From Acidobacteriota bacterium (GTDB lineage Bacteria > Acidobacteriota > Blastocatellia > Pyrinomonadales > Pyrinomonadaceae), in NCBI GenBank assembly GCA_003222855.1, contig QHXH01000060.1:1-5052 (forward strand): a DNA stretch of 5,052 nt, written 5' to 3'. The notes beneath the pieces are model-generated. The model saw only the letters and a program-made list of their open reading frames with translations. It was not told where the DNA came from and ran no database searches. A program made the translations under genes and the position numbers. The number at the start of each line of letters is the position of its first letter. Within the stretch, counting starts at the first letter, position 1. Positions 4,948 to 5,052 of the stretch are shown in pieces.

Positions 4948-5052
4948 ATAAGAGTCGCTTCTGATCCAGGTAGCCGTTTCAACGGTAATACCATACTTGA
5001 CTCATCAGCTGAACCTTTGTGTCTTTTCGTGATTCCTGGTTCGTGTGATTTC
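4948..5052. other. Non-coding right end
   Basis: No ORF with coding character, tRNA or promoter is recognised. The last 40 bases contain TCGTGATT and TCGTGTGATT with nearby TTTGTGTCTTTTCGTG, a low-complexity TCGTG-rich pattern that resembles degenerate intergenic repeats. The window ends inside it, so its extent is unknown. Confidence 0.4.

Noticed and set aside
4853..4948. 31-codon GTG-started ORF downstream of the MocR gene
   Set aside because: No ribosome site, and it runs through the T-tract and the REP-like hairpin; likely chance.

Overview
The window (5,052 bp, roughly 50% G+C by eye) looks like chromosomal DNA of a free-living bacterium. The intergenic stretches carry a 33-bp tandem repeat on the left and a REP-type stem-loop with a GGC-TTTA-GCC core on the right. 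From memory that palindrome style, together with moderate G+C and uneven Shine-Dalgarno use, suggests an environmental phylum such as Acidobacteriota (Blastocatellia-like). This assignment is a weak inference, because no rRNA or marker gene is present.

Layout. Positions 1-351 hold the 33-bp repeat array, a doubtful 47-codon ORF and a small stem-loop that may end the leftward operon. Positions 352-3196 hold four genes, all on the minus strand and tightly spaced (gaps of 60, 24 and 37 nt). In transcription order they encode a fusion of a pyridoxamine-phosphate-oxidase-like flavin-binding domain with a GNAT acetyltransferase, a DJ-1/PfpI-family protein of the isonitrile-hydratase type, a GNAT acetyltransferase resembling tabtoxin-resistance protein, and a single-GAF-domain protein related to free methionine-R-sulfoxide reductase but without its catalytic cysteines. 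Positions 3197-3324 are a divergent control region. Positions 3325-4812 (plus strand) encode a full-length MocR/PdxR-type regulator: a GntR winged helix joined to an aminotransferase-like PLP-binding domain. Positions 4813-5052 hold no convincing gene, only a possible weak terminator, the REP-like hairpin and a TCGTG-rich tail.

How it may work together. MocR-type regulators commonly sit divergently from the genes they control, sensing PLP or PLP bound to an amine or amino acid. Here the shared 128-bp region contains GTGG half-sites as a direct and an inverted repeat (3255-3274). They lie just upstream of a good predicted promoter for the leftward operon and overlap the weaker predicted promoter of the regulator. 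That arrangement suits activation of the operon with autorepression, as known for GabR. The operon content (flavin-binding domain, two acetyltransferases, a cysteine-nucleophile DJ-1 protein and a GAF protein) points to detoxification of, or response to, a small reactive or amine-bearing compound, or to vitamin B6 status. The substrate cannot be read from the sequence. This regulator-operon unit is the best candidate for an uncharacterised system here, but each component belongs to a known family.
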